Made by a program: the position numbers and the translations under genes
Part shown: piece by piece, positions 13,601 through 25,600 of the stretch
Layout: every line of letters starts with the position of its first letter
Numbering within the stretch: the stretch's first letter is position 1
The notes under the pieces: generated by a model
Databases searched by the model: none
Told to the model about the DNA's origin: nothing
Seen by the model: the letters and a program-made list of their open reading frames with translations, nothing else
Source: Oenanthe sinensis
Taxonomy: Eukaryota > Streptophyta > Magnoliopsida > Apiales > Apiaceae
NCBI GenBank assembly: GCA_028671895.1
Contig: CM053796.1
Coordinates: 35,276,860 to 35,340,859 of the forward strand
Direction: 5' to 3'
DNA: 64,000 bases

Positions 13601-16600
13601 TTAAAGAAAATTTTCATACCTTCAAGCCCTCAACATATGGAAATTCGGACACTTCAACCTTTTGGCTGGTTTTCTTCCGATATTACCCCTAAGGGACGAT
13701 GTGTTCACTAATACATACTTTAAGGGTAAAAATGTCCAATACGAATAATAATTAATTGATATTTTTTTATTTTTATAAAAATATTGTATGTGCGTATATT
13801 TTATAATATATTTTTTGATAAAAAAATTTAATAAATTATGAATACGTAAAGTTTATTCCAATTGAAAACCATGTTTTGAATATTAATTCGAATTAATATT
13901 TACTTTAATATAAATAAAAAGGTAAAAAATGACATTTTAAAATTACTTTATATTTTTGAAAAAAGGTTTTAAACTAGCAAAGTACTTTAAAATTTTAAAA
14001 ATTAAAACAAAATTTATAAATTACATTTTTTTCTATTAGGTTTTTAGTTGCATATATAAATATTTTTTGGATTGAAAGAGCAGTTTTTAGAATGTATTGA
14101 TATTTATATTTTCGGCACTTATCGAAATAATTTGACAAATATTTTTAGAACCGAATATATTATTGACATAATATATCTTGCCTGACTCAAATATATAATA
14201 TATAGATTTTAAAAAAACATTTGATCAATCTAAGTCATACTCAAATCGAATATTTTTAAAAGAGGGTTTACTCGATGACGTAGTAATTTTATATATCTAA
14301 TTTAATTTCCACTTTTTTTCATGTTAAATCATGAATTCACTTTTGTTTTCGAACCGTAAATTCACTATGTTATTGCCTATATTAGGTGCAATTGAGGGTT
14401 TTAGTCATTTTATTTAATAAATTTTTATTAGTTAAGAAAATTCAATATTTAATTGATATTATATGTGTTTGAACATTTTTGCCCTTCAAATATGCAGTGG
14501 TGGACATATTGACCCAAGGGTAATATCGGAAGAAAATTAGTCAAAATGGTTGAAAGGTTCAAGTTGTCATATGTTAAGGGTATAAATGTACGACTTTTTT
14601 CTTTAAGGACTCCTGTGTACAAAAGTCGAATACTTTAAGGGTAAAGGAGTAAATAAGCCTAGTAGCCATATATTTGTGTACTAATTTTATGTTGCACTTT
14701 AATCTCTTGTTGTCTTTTATTTATACTGAATTTTGCATTAAAAACTAGTGTTGAAACAAAAATATTATAATTATTATTAATATATTTATGCCGTATCCCC
14801 GTACCCGTGTCTAAAATTCGGACGGTGTCCCCGTGTCTTATATTTTGAGAAATACCGAGTCCGACACTCGGATACGTGTCGTGTCTGACACTCCGTACCC
14901 GAGTCTGAGCAACATAGAGTGTGAGAGGGAGTGATACTCATCATCAATCTAATATGGTACTACCATGGTATTGATTTTTTTTCGTGGGAGTGGAGAAAAG
15001 GGGGGTGGGAGATGGTTGTGGGCAAATGAACGTGGCTAGAAGAGATAAGAGGTTAGGAGAATCTGGCATATCAAAGAGGGATCTCATATTAAGCTAGCAA
15101 GATTCCGTATGCTCTCATATAAGTACTAGTAAAAAAACATCCTGAATTTATCACCATACTTTTCTATGTCAACTTTTCAGATGTCAAAGAAGTTTTCTTG
15201 TCGTAAATTATGCTAACAACAAATACAGGGTTAGACATAGAGATCAACAAATAAACTAAAATCAGTAATGTAATCAAAAAAAGCAATTGCATCAATCTCC
15301 AACATAGATCTTACAGGATGTCGAGGATCTGCAAGAAGGGGGAAGAGGCCTCTGACTATAAGAGATTGTCTTGCCTGCTCAACATCCAAAAAGAAAAGGA
15401 TAATAATTAGTATATGTATGAACAAAGCACATAAGCAAACTATCAGGTAACAACAAATGTCAATGATAAAGAAACATAATATATGTTAAGAAATACATAA
15501 TTTTACAATTTGAAGCACACATCCTGATACCTGAAAAAATGGATATATCTTATTATTTTACACTAATGAATTGATTGTGAATCCAGCATTTAGTCAAGCA
15601 CTAGTTTAGGGTGTGGACAAATTCAAAAGGCTGGAAAAGAACAGGTAAAGAGCCTAAGTTCCTGGCTTCCAGCTTCCAACATTGTTAGTGGTAAAAATTT
15701 CATTCAACATCTTCATCAAAATCCTCATCCAATCCATCTTCATATTGAAAATCTACATCCCAATCATCTTCAAGTTTTGAGGCGGTCCCTCCAAATTCAA
15801 ACTCTTGTTCTTCCTCCTCATCTTTGTCCTTGTCTACTAAATGTCGATGTCTCTTACATGAACTCTTACCTGAACTTGAAGCAAACGGTTGATTTTTGAC
15901 TCCATTTCGATTTCAAGGCTAATTTTGATTGTGACAGAGAGTTATAGTGAGGCTCTGAACTTGTGCTGAACGATCTAGGGTTCTTTTCCTTTTAAAGCTG
16001 TTGCACTGTTTACTTATCTTGGGCTTTTAAAGTTTTATTTTTGCTTTGGGCTATAAATGTTGGGCCTTAAAACTGATCCAATAACAACACCGTATATATT
16101 TTTGCCAAGCTTCAAAAACTTGGCACTGATATTAGTATATGATATATATATATATATATATACTTATTATTTGCTACATTTAATTTCTGTTTAACATTTA
16201 AGGAACCAATAATAAGCTTAAACTTGTAACATACCTCAAAAGCACCAGTAAATGTCCAGCGAAGTTGATTTGTTTTCAATCGGGGAACAACTACAGATAT
16301 GACAGGCATTGTAGGCCTATACTTTGCAATCAATCTGCACTGATTTGAATGAATTAAAGACAGTATACATGACTGAACACCTATGGAAAAGTTCAGCCCA
16401 AAGATAAAGATGTTACAAAATTCCATTAAGATGATTTGATTTACACGAATACAGATTGGATATCAAAATTTAGCTTTTAATTGGTTAGCGAAGAAAGGAG
16501 AGATAGTTAGGAGACCTTGCGGCTCGTCCTGACGAAGTGAAGCATATGATAACTGATGCCTTCACCTTAATGGCGGCACGAACCTATAAAATTAGAAAAT

Positions 16601-19600
16601 CTTGTTAGGTTACCAGCATAACTGTTTACCAAAGGACTTCGACAGTCGAGCCCTTAAAATTACTGATTGACGGATATTTTTAAATCAAAATACCGCAGAG
16701 GAAGCAATAGATTCCAGATGTGTCATAGGTTCTCCAACATATTTGACAGTCTTTTTAAAATACAAATCTTGATTGTAAACCTTTTCAGCCTGCAGACATC
16801 ATTCATAGTGAATAAGTAAGACATATGGACTTAACCTTAGAATCGCAGATAGATATGCAGCAATGATATCAACTTGTTTAAAACTAAAGCAATTTAATTT
16901 TAGTACAATTTGGTTTCAAGGTGAAAAAGGGAAAAAAACCCTCAGATCAATATCGGACAAGAAATTGACAGTATGATAACATCACATCAGTTGTGCATTT
17001 CAGTGTCAAGTTTGGGTCATTCTGGAAAACTGATTACATAAAAGGAAGCCATGAGAACATCAGTAAGGATCGGAAACCAATCAAAATGATCAGGAGTTCA
17101 GTGAAATGAAACCGATTAAGATTCTAAAGACTAAAATCATTGTGATCAGAAACATAAGCTACAGTAGGGAGACAAAAAGGAAAGAAAAGAAGACTAGAGC
17201 TTCCGTGCAGCATAATTGGTGTACAGGCATTTTATTAATGTTAGAAAAGCAAAGTTGCTCAAAAGTAACTTCGCAATTATTTTCTGAAGATGTAATGAGG
17301 ATTTTATTCACTGTCTTGTAGAAAATCAAATTAAAATTTTAGTTCATTTATCGTGTACTAAACTACACAGACTCTTTCTAAAGTCCTTTATGACAGACTT
17401 CTTAAATTACTTTGTTTATTTATTAAAAATAATGAAAAATTGATAGACAGCAGAATTGTTTATCTTTAGATTAAGCTATTTAAGTAAGTGCATAAAAAAT
17501 GGCAAAACTAGAAAAAGTAGTAAGAATGTATATATTAAATTCTAAAACAGCAAAGATGAGGAAAATTCCTCGCTAATAGACAATCTCAGAGGAAGCCATG
17601 TAATTCGAGTTGAACTAGAGTTTCCTAACTGAATTATAATGCACAGAAATGCATAAGAAGTCATTTCGAAGGGAAATTACCTAACTTTAAAGTTGATAAG
17701 TTATGGTTATAATCTTAAGTAATATTCAGTGAAATAACATGTATCTAGAAGTACTCTTCATGGATCAAGGTAAACTGGAATTCTACCCAGGAATGACGCC
17801 ACTTGGGTACTATGGAGTATGTATATTTGTTGACGCGATATGTGCCTTTGCATATATTTATAATCATACTACACATGTCAACTCTTAAGTATGATTGTTT
17901 TTTATCCTCTCACTTTTTAAAACACATTGAAGGTCATAACAGTGTTGATGCGAATTAGTCTAAGATTTAGCTAGTATCTATGCCATTCATAGAAATCTTT
18001 TCAAAATCTTCTACAAATAGAAAGTGGTGATATAGCTAGTATCTATGCCATTAATAAAAATCTTTTCAAAATCTTCTACAAATAGATAGTAGCGGTAAGT
18101 GATAGTTCAAAAAGGAACAGTAACTTATATCTACAAGGATTCATGCAATGAATATGATAATATACAAAGAAAGTCTCTAGAATTTTTCTAAATTGATAAG
18201 ACTACATGGTTGAGTTTCAAGATAGCACTATTCAGATTATGAAACCCCAAGCCACCTCATAACAACTCAACTGATACACAGGGATCTTGTGAGGAAGATA
18301 CATTGTTTCATGAGTGCTGACTTTAAGGAAGATATAGCCGTGATCGTCCCTCTAGAACCCAACAAGTGCAGCAATAGCATTGATTGCACCATCCTCGTGG
18401 CACACAGGAAGTACCCATTTGCAGGATCAAACATTCAATTTAGGCATGTCAAATTTTAGCAGATTGTCAATTTTATAAGTATATTTCAAAATTTTATTGG
18501 AATAATATTAGACCATTTTGAATTAATTCATAGGGTTTTGTTTTTTTATTAGGCTTAATGATCTTTTGGCCTTTAAAGTATATGTCAGTGTACCCATCGA
18601 GTCCTGAAGTTTCAACTCGTTCCATTTAGCCCTTAAAATACAGGTTAAATATCTTTTAGCCCTTGTACCGGTACTTATGTCTAAAATGGTATAAATCGGC
18701 CGGGCAAAAAGGTACACAGTAATAAATTTTAAGAAATAAAAGGTACACAATAATAAGTAATAAATTTTAAGGGTTAAAAGGTACACAGTAATAAACTTTA
18801 AAGACTAAAATGTATATATTGGAGAGTGAATTGTCTTTTTTGCCCCTCCGATATATACCGTTTTAGACATATATACCGGTACAGGGGCTAAAAGGTATTG
18901 AACCCATACTTTGAGGGTTAAATGGAACGAGTTAAAACTTCACGGCTCGATGGGTACATTGACATATATTTTAAGGGTCAAAGAGTCATTAAGCTTTTTT
19001 TAATACATTATGTTTCTATGAATTTCAATAGTTCAAACTAAAAAATATCAGAATATATGTTCAATCTGCTTCTTTTTCACCAAGAAAATAATATAATTTA
19101 AATATCACTTTTAAAAAAAATGTACCTTAAATAAAACATTAATAAGGAATAGAATGAAAATTACATTCTCTCTCTTTCACTATACCGTGTATACTGAGAG
19201 ATCTTCCACAAACTCTGTAAACCCAAGTTAAAAATGTCAACATTAGATTACATCAACCTTCTTTCCCAATAAATGATAACTAGTTCCATTGTCCCCGATT
19301 TAAGTGTGTTTTTGAAGTCACTATATATTCTTTAATGTCTTCCGTCAAATTTATTAAAAACAATCTTAGAATAACTTCTGTCACTAGTCTCTTTCTCGTC
19401 TCCAAACCCAACGGATAGCCAATGGAGTAAAGAATTTCCGGTGAGGTTCGAAGTCAAGATGAGGAGATTAATCAGAAGGAACACCCACTACCCCAAGGTT
19501 TCCGAACAGAAAAGCTATGATCGCAACCCATAAAAGAGACTCAATTCAATATTCAAAGATATTCTCAATAATCAAGTCTAAATAATGTGGGGATTACATC

Positions 19601-22600
19601 ACTTATATAAGGAATAGAAACCCTAATAATAACCTAATAGACTAAGATTATAAACTAGGGTTTACAAAATGACACACGAGTGGAAGAAATCTCACTATTC
19701 ACAGTGGCCTTTAATTAATCTCATTCTATTTTTTTAAACCGCATCTAATTTTTATTCATATTTTGGAAGTGGTACTTAAACTCTATTATCTTATTCGTGG
19801 GAAAAAATAGTTAGATGAAAGGAAATTGAACATATATTCTTTTTTTTTTGTTTTCTTAATTTGAACTGAATTCATGGAAACATAATAGATTAATAAACAA
19901 AAAAAAACTTATGAATCAACTAAGAGTAATAAATTTTTTATTTCATCTCTTACAACAAAAAATGGTAAATAAAAATGGTCTAATGTTGTTCTCTTAACAT
20001 TTGAAAATATACTTATAAGTTATAAATTTGACCATAAACCTAAATTGAATTGGAATTATGATTTCTAAACGGAGTGCTTGATCATGTTAATTAATGGGGT
20101 ACTTCCCTTGTCCTATAAGGACACTTGAAAGACACTTGAGAGTTTCAAGAGAGGGACACTCATGGCTATATATGCCTTTAATCATCACTCAAGAAACAAT
20201 GTAGTATGAGGATTGCCAAGACAGTTGTGGAGCTCTGTATAGAGTTTCATAATCAGAATATTGTTATGATTTTTGGGGAGAGAGTCAACCCCTTAGTCGT
20301 CATGTCATTTAAAGGATTCTAGAGACTTGCTTTGTAGCATCTGTGTATCAGTTGAGATATTTTCTCCAAAAAAACCAAGGTCACTTAATTCACTTAGTTT
20401 TCTTCCGTTGAATTATAATATGTTGCGAAGTGCAAAGAGGTATTCAAATCTTGAATTTTTTAATAGCTCACAGATCGGGTGCTTCGGTCAATGAAAGATG
20501 CCAAGATCTCAAATAACGTGAAAAATTATTGATAAGACTCATATGGCCTTCTCAGTTGTTGCTAATACTTTCTTCTTTGGAGAACTTCTCTCAAAATTTA
20601 ATCTTATTTCATCTTAAGAAACGGAATCACCAATTCAGAAAATAGAAATCCACATTACATCTAGAGAGGGCATATATAGATTCCAAACCTTAGACTTGTA
20701 TCAAACCAGCAAAACTTACTAAGATATAGAGCAAAACTTATTGATAGCTTGTGATCTATTCTTTCAAGTAATGCCTTGGTGACCATGCGACTAGCAACAA
20801 GGCAGAAAGAGAATTGGATAAGGAAAAGTATTGATTTGTGTTATAACTTATACTATATGAGGATTAGTGATTTACAAGGGGTTAGGTGCTAACAGGTTAA
20901 GCACTTTCAACACTTTCAGCACAATGGAGATGCCACTATGCCAGCGAAAGCTTCGTGGATCTCTGTCATCTCATTAACAAATAACAAGTACATTTCCACG
21001 TATTACTTCTAGCTAAACTCATAGTGCAAGAAATGAAGAAAATTTTGAGCAGACATCATTCACTTATCCTAAATTCAAATCTTAAATTTAACTATATTCT
21101 GCATGAAATATCTGTCACCGAATAAGCACACTTAACCCTCACTAACTAATCACCTGCTCTGTGAGTAATATTAGAGATGCATGCTTTTTTGCAATTAAAT
21201 ATTTTAGAGTTCGATGTCAGAGAACAAGGACATCAAGAAGTTATTCTGCAGGAAAACGCTAACATATCAAAGAGAACCTATATATTCTTTTGAACTGGAC
21301 GATTGCAAGCATAGCTCCAATCTGGTGTTATATTAGCACATATGCTAACATTGGAATTATCACTAGTTATGATTTAAGCATACAACTAATTAGCTATTCA
21401 TTTGCACTTAGATCCCAGAACAGAAACAGTTGATACGGATATTAATACTATATAAGCTAGATAGTCACACTTCTCAAATAAATTATCCTATTTTAGAAGA
21501 GAGAATAGGTATATAAATTTTGTTAGAACCTACCTCGGCACATATTTTCCCAACAATTGAAATCGTTTCTACAGGATACAAACCCCGCAAAGTCTCAGCT
21601 CCAAGAAGTATTGCATCACTACCTGAGCAAGTAAGGACAGATATAAATAAAAAAATAAATATATGTATGTGTGTGTGTGTATTACTAGAATACCCCAAAA
21701 ATAATAAGGTCCTGTATGCATGGCAAAGCATTTTGCTGGTATTTAACAAACAATGATCAGACAAAAGTAGTATGGCTAAAAGTTAAAAAATACAGACATG
21801 GACTAGAAGTACAACTCAGGGGACAATTCACATTATAAGACACCACATACTATAGACAAAGTAACAGATAGCTGTACAATTACTGTAAATTACCATCTAG
21901 TATGGCATTCGCAACATCAGTCGCTTCAGCACGAGTGGGCCTTAAGTTGTCTGTCATACTATCAACAACACGAGTAACAACTGCTGGCTTTCCAGCCATG
22001 TTACACTTGTAAACAGCGGCTTTCTGGAATAAAAATACCTGAAAATCAACAGAAAATATTAAATTCACATTAGTAACAAACAGTCCATGAAGAGAAATAT
22101 CTGAAGATCATCTATGAGCCTATGCCCTGTAGTTTGTATGAGTTTTGAACAGATGCATGCTATTGAAAGCTCACCTTCTCTGGTGGGAGATCTATCCCAA
22201 GATTTCCTCGTGATAGGATGATACCATCTGCTTCTTGTAGAATTTCATCGAAATGGTTTAAGCCCTGCAAGAAAAGGAGGGAAAATTTTGTACAAGTTCA
22301 TGTGCAAATTTACAAGGAATTCAAGGGTCAACCTAAAATAATAACATACTGGCGCTATTATACCTCTACATTTTCAATCTTGGCGAAAATTTGAGTTTGA
22401 CTGAGATCACCCAGCTTTGAAAGATATTCACGAGCCTGTGATACAGCAACGAAAATCATTACTTGATTAGATACGGTAATAAGAGACTGGAAACACTAAT
22501 ATAAAGCTCAATAAGCCACCATACATAATTTGGAAAATGAAGAATTGAAGCACCCAGAACACTTTATTGCAAATGGTACTAATGCATTCTGAAAAAACAA

Positions 22601-25600
22601 TTATCGAGAGTAGCCTTACATGGCGAACATCTTCTGCGTGTCTGGTATATGACAGTGAAAGGAAGTCTATATTGTTTCGAACTCCCCATGTGCTTATTAC
22701 CTAATGTCATCATTGATAATCATAAAAACTGTTAGGTTATGAAGAGACATTTAAATATTTATTCAAAAAAACTGTCAAATCACTCAAATATTCTCCCCCC
22801 CCCCAAAAAAAAAAAAGAAAAAAAAAGAAAAATACATAAACTGTCGATAAAAGCAGTTATAATGCAATGTAAATGTAATACACAAGCTCACATTCTCAAG
22901 GAAGTTCATAATAGAAATGCCCGACACGAATTAATAATTTACCTCCTTGTCTTTATCTGTGAGAGTGGGCAGATCAATACGGATCTGCGAGACATGTAAA
23001 GTGTACAATGACCCGGCCAAAGTGGCTGAATTCTTAATCAAACATATGACATCCTCCTCTTTCACCTCCGTAACCTGCATTATAAAAAGCTCAAGATGAA
23101 GCCATTGCCATTAAACCAAAAGTTTATTGAGGTTAAAACTTTGTACAAGATGCTTTCTTCTTTGGCCGATACCAATATACACCAGGCCCTGCAGCCACAA
23201 CTGTGCCTGCCTCAAGACTTCTTACTGTAATTTCTTTTTTTTTTTCTTTAGAGAAATTATTATAATATAAGCTGCTAATAATATAATAATAATGGAAATA
23301 TTATAACACTAGAGTGAAATGTTAAAGGTAGCTATCTGGCTTTGCCATTATGCTCACAATAAAATTTTAATTTCCTTTACCAGGCCACAATATTGCAGCC
23401 AACTTATATAGTCATCTACTTGTGAATATAGAGAAAGATACAGACTGGCTGATGTGATGGGACGAAGTGCCTCTAATTTATAACACTTCACATTCATAAC
23501 ATCTTCAACGCAGAATTTCACATACACAAAGATTTTTTAGTTGCTTCCAGACAATACTTACCTCTAGCCAAACAGAAGTCGTCTCACTTCCTGTAAACAG
23601 GTACTGGCCAATAAAAATAGTATCACCTGCTTTTACTGCCTGCAAGGATAAGTATTATAGTTAAAATAGTGCAAGTGTAATATCATATAGATAGATGAGA
23701 TTAGTCCATAAGAACACATATCAATTTTATCATTTATAAAGTGAAAACACAAAGTGATGCACACGAACAATGTAAATTAAAATGACCAACAAAAGTTATT
23801 GGCGCTACACATGCTGATGACCATTTAGTTCAAAGGCCTGACTTGTTTTAAGACCTTGCACTTATATCTTGGAGTTTGATTGAATTATAAGGCTCCTGTA
23901 TAAGTGAGAAAGTCCCAACGTACACAGCCTTCCCTTATCTTTAATATAGAGGTTTTTGACAGACATAGGTTCAAACCAGCGACCTAGCGGATAGCAAGCA
24001 GACACTTGATCATCAAGCTTAGCACGGCCGTCTAATTTTGGATTCATATATGTTAGTTATATTATGTATGCTTCAGCACTTAAAGGTTTCTCTGGATATA
24101 TCCCATGCCTGCCATCCTCTTTTATAAGTATATATATCATTGCCATATATCTGATGGTCTTTAGAGGTTTAATATGAACATTGTCTTTTAAACTAGAACT
24201 TAGTTTCAATAACTCTGGATTCAAGACAAAGAAGAAGAGAAGATGGGAGAAATATACAGAGTAAGGTAGAAATTAGGAGGAGTATATAGAGATCAGTGAG
24301 ATATTGGATAGTAAATCAGAGAGCGTGAGGTTGTGGAAACTCAATGAGATTCCAACTTGCTGCTATAGCAATGCTTACAGTTACAAGTAAAATTACTAAT
24401 CTGTACTTATGCTAGAGAATGAAAGCAGACATAGCACTAATCCTGCAACCCTTTAAATTAACCTAAACTTAAGTCTTAAGTGCTAGAAAAAGATAGCAAA
24501 ACCAATCAGTGGCTTATACAAAAAACTGATACAAAAATACACCAGATGAATATCGGTTACTATTCTAACAATCTCATTCCTGTTCTTTAAGATCTTATCA
24601 TGCTTAACTTTGTGGTGATTACAGATTCCAAAATCCGGAACTCTTGTACCAAACTTACAGTAATGACAACATCATATTAGTTATGCCAGCTGTCGCTGAT
24701 ACTACAAAAATCAAGTGAGCATTTTTTTTTCTTTTGTCAAACGTTAGTCTCAAACGATCAAAACGGATTATTAAAGCCTTCTATCTAATACCAATACACC
24801 AAATAGGTGGTTATTTTTGACATCTTAAGTCCACACTCAATGCATCAACTGACCTGAAAAAGACGTTTTATACTCTACCAAGTGCAATGCCTCGTGCCTT
24901 GTACCTTATATAATTATTTCAAGGGGATCCAGAAGTTTATGTTATTTAATAACAACAGAATAAATAAGTAAATAACTATACCTTTATATGGTTAGCCCGT
25001 CTAAATTGTTTTTGACAAATAAAATCCCTCCACACAGACATACTATGCATTTGTTAGAAAGCACTTCTATGTTTTGACACTGCAAATTCTATAACTTCCT
25101 CTGGAAACAGTTTTGTTTGGAGAATCATTATCAAAATTATTTAGCTAAATATCATATGTTTCATGTATAACAGCCTCATTCTTTGATGTTACAGCAATGC
25201 TGATCCTGTTTTATTCCTCCAACAACTACTCGTAATTACTAACCATGAGTTACGTTTCACATTCACACCCTAGTCACATATTCATGTTTCTAGAGCTTGT
25301 GTATGCATGATGCAATCGATGCATATTAAAATTGTTCGCAAACTGACAAGAATATATTAGAAAGGAAAGTTCAACCTTTGATAACCCATGGAAATTTATT
25401 GGCAACAGATTTGGAGTAGCATCTTTGTCATCGTCAGGTGTTAGTACCACTAAGGAATCTGCCTGAAGGGAAATGGGATGCTCCGTTTTATTGACAACTT
25501 GCAATTCGGGGCCAACAGTGTCTAGCATGACCTTAAATTATTAGATGTCATATTAAAATATTAATACTTATACCACGCATAAAATAAATGAGTACACTTC

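Larger units (their letters stand above)
12321..14917 (+). mobile_element. hAT transposon with 8-bp duplication, itself interrupted by a foldback element
   Basis: AGTGTGAG flanks the element exactly (12313-12320 and 14918-14925). The terminal inverted repeats are CTGTGTTACTCCGACCCG on the left and, inverted, CTATGTTGCTCAGACTCG on the right: 14 of 18 bases agree. Between them lie the C-terminal end of a hAT transposase (about 12585-13200) and a separate 1.1 kb foldback insertion (13549-14662). Without that insertion the element would be about 1.5 kb, an internally deleted copy. It sits in the last intron of pyruvate kinase. Confidence 0.85.

Noticed and set aside
18523..18786. Open frame of 87 codons, minus strand
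   Set aside because: Lies in one arm of the foldback MITE; the residues reflect its TTTAGCCCTT repeats.
19400..20900. Possible retrotransposon LTR in the pyruvate kinase intron between exons 11 and 12
   Set aside because: Some LTR-like features (TATA stretch, TAGGGTTTACAAAATGACA), but no TG...CA ends, duplications or coding remains could be fixed.
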